NCBI RefSeq assembly: GCF_017921815.1
Contig: NZ_JAGEMM010000007.1
Coordinates: 1-64,000 of the forward strand
Origin: Microvirga antarctica
GTDB taxonomy: Bacteria; Pseudomonadota; Alphaproteobacteria; Rhizobiales; Beijerinckiaceae
DNA length: 64,000 nt
Direction of reading: 5' to 3'
Below the pieces are notes generated by a model. That model had not been told where the DNA came from. It made no database searches and saw only the letters and a list, made by a program, of their open reading frames with translations. Both the position numbers and the translations under genes were made by a program. This document shows positions 63,224 to 64,000 of the stretch, in pieces (position 1 is the first letter of the stretch; every line of letters begins with the position of its first letter).

Positions 63224-64000
63224 ATGAGCGTTCGAACTCTCGTCTGTCTGCTTGCGGCGCTTGCGCTCTCATGGAGTGTCTCGCGCGCAGACGCGCAGGA
63301 TGCGGCCTCGATGGACAACACCATGGTGCAGATCGACAGCGGTCGCATCAAGGGCGTGCGCGCGGACGGCGTCGTGGCGTTCAAGGGCATTCCCTTCGCT
63401 CAGGCGCCGATCGGCGATCTTCGCTGGGCGTTGCCGGTGCCTGCGGCACCCTGGAGCGGCATTCGCCACGCGACGGCGTTCGGGACCGGATGCCCGCAGA
63501 CGGCCCGGTATGGATTGACCCAGGCAGGCTATGACGAGGATTGCCTCTCGATCAACGTGACAGTGCCTGATCGTCCCGCCCCATCCGGCGGCAAGCGACC
63601 GGTGATTGTCTGGATCTATGGCGGCGCATTCGTGGGCGGCTCGAGCGCGCTCTATCCGCTCACCGACATGGCGCTGACGGGAGACGCCGTCGTCGTGTCG
63701 TTCAACTACCGGATCGGCGTTTTCGGCTTCATGGCGAACCCCGCCTTCGGCCGCGACCATGATGGCGGCTACGGTCTTGCGGATCAGCGCCTGGCCCTGC
63801 AATGGGTCCAGCGCAACATCGCGACCTTCGGCGGCGATCCGGCCAATGTGACCGTCGCGGGCGAATCCGCGGGGGCTGCATCCATCTGCATGCATCTGGC
63901 GAGCCCGCGCGAGGCAGCAGGCCTGTTCGCGAAGGCGATCATGCAGAGCGCGGGCTGCACGCAGCACCTACGCACCCGCGATGAGGCCGATCTTGTCGGC
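63224..64000 (+). CDS. Carboxylesterase type B, secreted (partial at 3' end)
   Basis: The gene runs off the window after 259 codons. The ATG at 63224, preceded by GAGG, starts a signal peptide (MSVRTLVCLLAALALSWSVSRADA). The alpha/beta hydrolase fold shows FKGIPFAQAPIGDLRW, EDCLSINV, the oxyanion-hole IYGGAFVGGS, YRIGVFGFMANP and the nucleophile elbow VAGESAGAAS (Ser215). The catalytic Glu and His lie beyond the end. It should hydrolyse esters in the periplasm or outside the cell. Confidence 0.93.
   Translation, partial: MSVRTLVCLLAALALSWSVSRADAQDAASMDNTMVQIDSGRIKGVRADGVVAFKGIPFAQAPIGDLRWALPVPAAPWSGIRHATAFGTGCPQTARYGLTQAGYDEDCLSINVTVPDRPAPSGGKRPVIVWIYGGAFVGGSSALYPLTDMALTGDAVVVSFNYRIGVFGFMANPAFGRDHDGGYGLADQRLALQWVQRNIATFGGDPANVTVAGESAGAASICMHLASPREAAGLFAKAIMQSAGCTQHLRTRDEADLVG

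Overview
The window is a G+C-rich bacterial chromosome segment, about 65% by eye, dense with genes and free of insertion sequences, phage genes, CRISPR arrays and recognisable tRNA or rRNA genes. The gene content and order point to an alphaproteobacterium of the order Hyphomicrobiales (Rhizobiales). Supporting signs are a HAD hydrolase beside ribF, hisS-hisZ-hisG, a CIRCE-controlled groESL with a CTTGAC-type promoter, a PdhS-like histidine kinase, iron-control (Irr-like) half sites near bfd/bfr, phasins, an Omp25/31-type porin, and several family-of-unknown-function genes common in that order (DUF2076, DUF2585, DUF6894). I do not try to name the genus.

Layout. 1-16.9 kb is housekeeping: the 3' end of a pseudouridine-synthase-like gene with a repetitive Gly/Arg/Pro tail, rsmD, mutL, pgi, an M16 peptidase pair with a split active site, a small secreted protein, lspA, ileS, msrB, a DUF3095 gene, ribF, its HAD partner, and a membrane protein with a degenerate EAL domain. 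17-23 kb carries beta-alanine:pyruvate aminotransferase and the hisS-hisZ-hisG group, interrupted by a lysine/alanine-rich protein. 23-28.7 kb holds a META-domain protein, an ABCD/YddA-type exporter and the metNIQ methionine importer. 28.8-31.2 kb is groESL, with a triplicated groEL 3' end. 31-36 kb mixes an EamA transporter, an L,D-transpeptidase, an SMR efflux protein, DUF2076 and a long coiled-coil protein.

36-45 kb is a 2-hydroxyacid oxidation island: glcD-glcE-DUF2585-glcF on the minus strand, and a cytochrome c, lutA-lutB-lutC and a glycolipid-binding-fold protein on the plus strand. The likely job is oxidation of glycolate and lactate with electrons passed to the respiratory chain. bfd and bfr (iron storage and release) follow, each with Irr-like sequences upstream. 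A Pat-type CoA-ligase/acetyltransferase and the PdhS-like kinase lie next. Two phasin genes (PHA granule proteins) follow, the second with a basic N-terminus that recalls PhaF.

53.9-64 kb is more accessory: a porin, a DAO-type oxidoreductase, a PAS-PAS-GGDEF cyclase, a DUF5996 protein, a secreted pepsin-like aspartic peptidase candidate, a low-G+C DUF6894 gene, small secreted or membrane proteins, an amine-oxidase-like flavoprotein and the start of a type-B carboxylesterase that runs off the end.

The least explained signals are the bilobal aspartic-peptidase candidate, the in-frame 78-bp triplication after groEL, the DUF3095 protein with cyclase-like motifs, the basic-tailed phasin and the 20-bp perfect palindrome before lutA. 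I saw no clearly novel multi-gene system. All calls come from reading the sequence; no database search was run.
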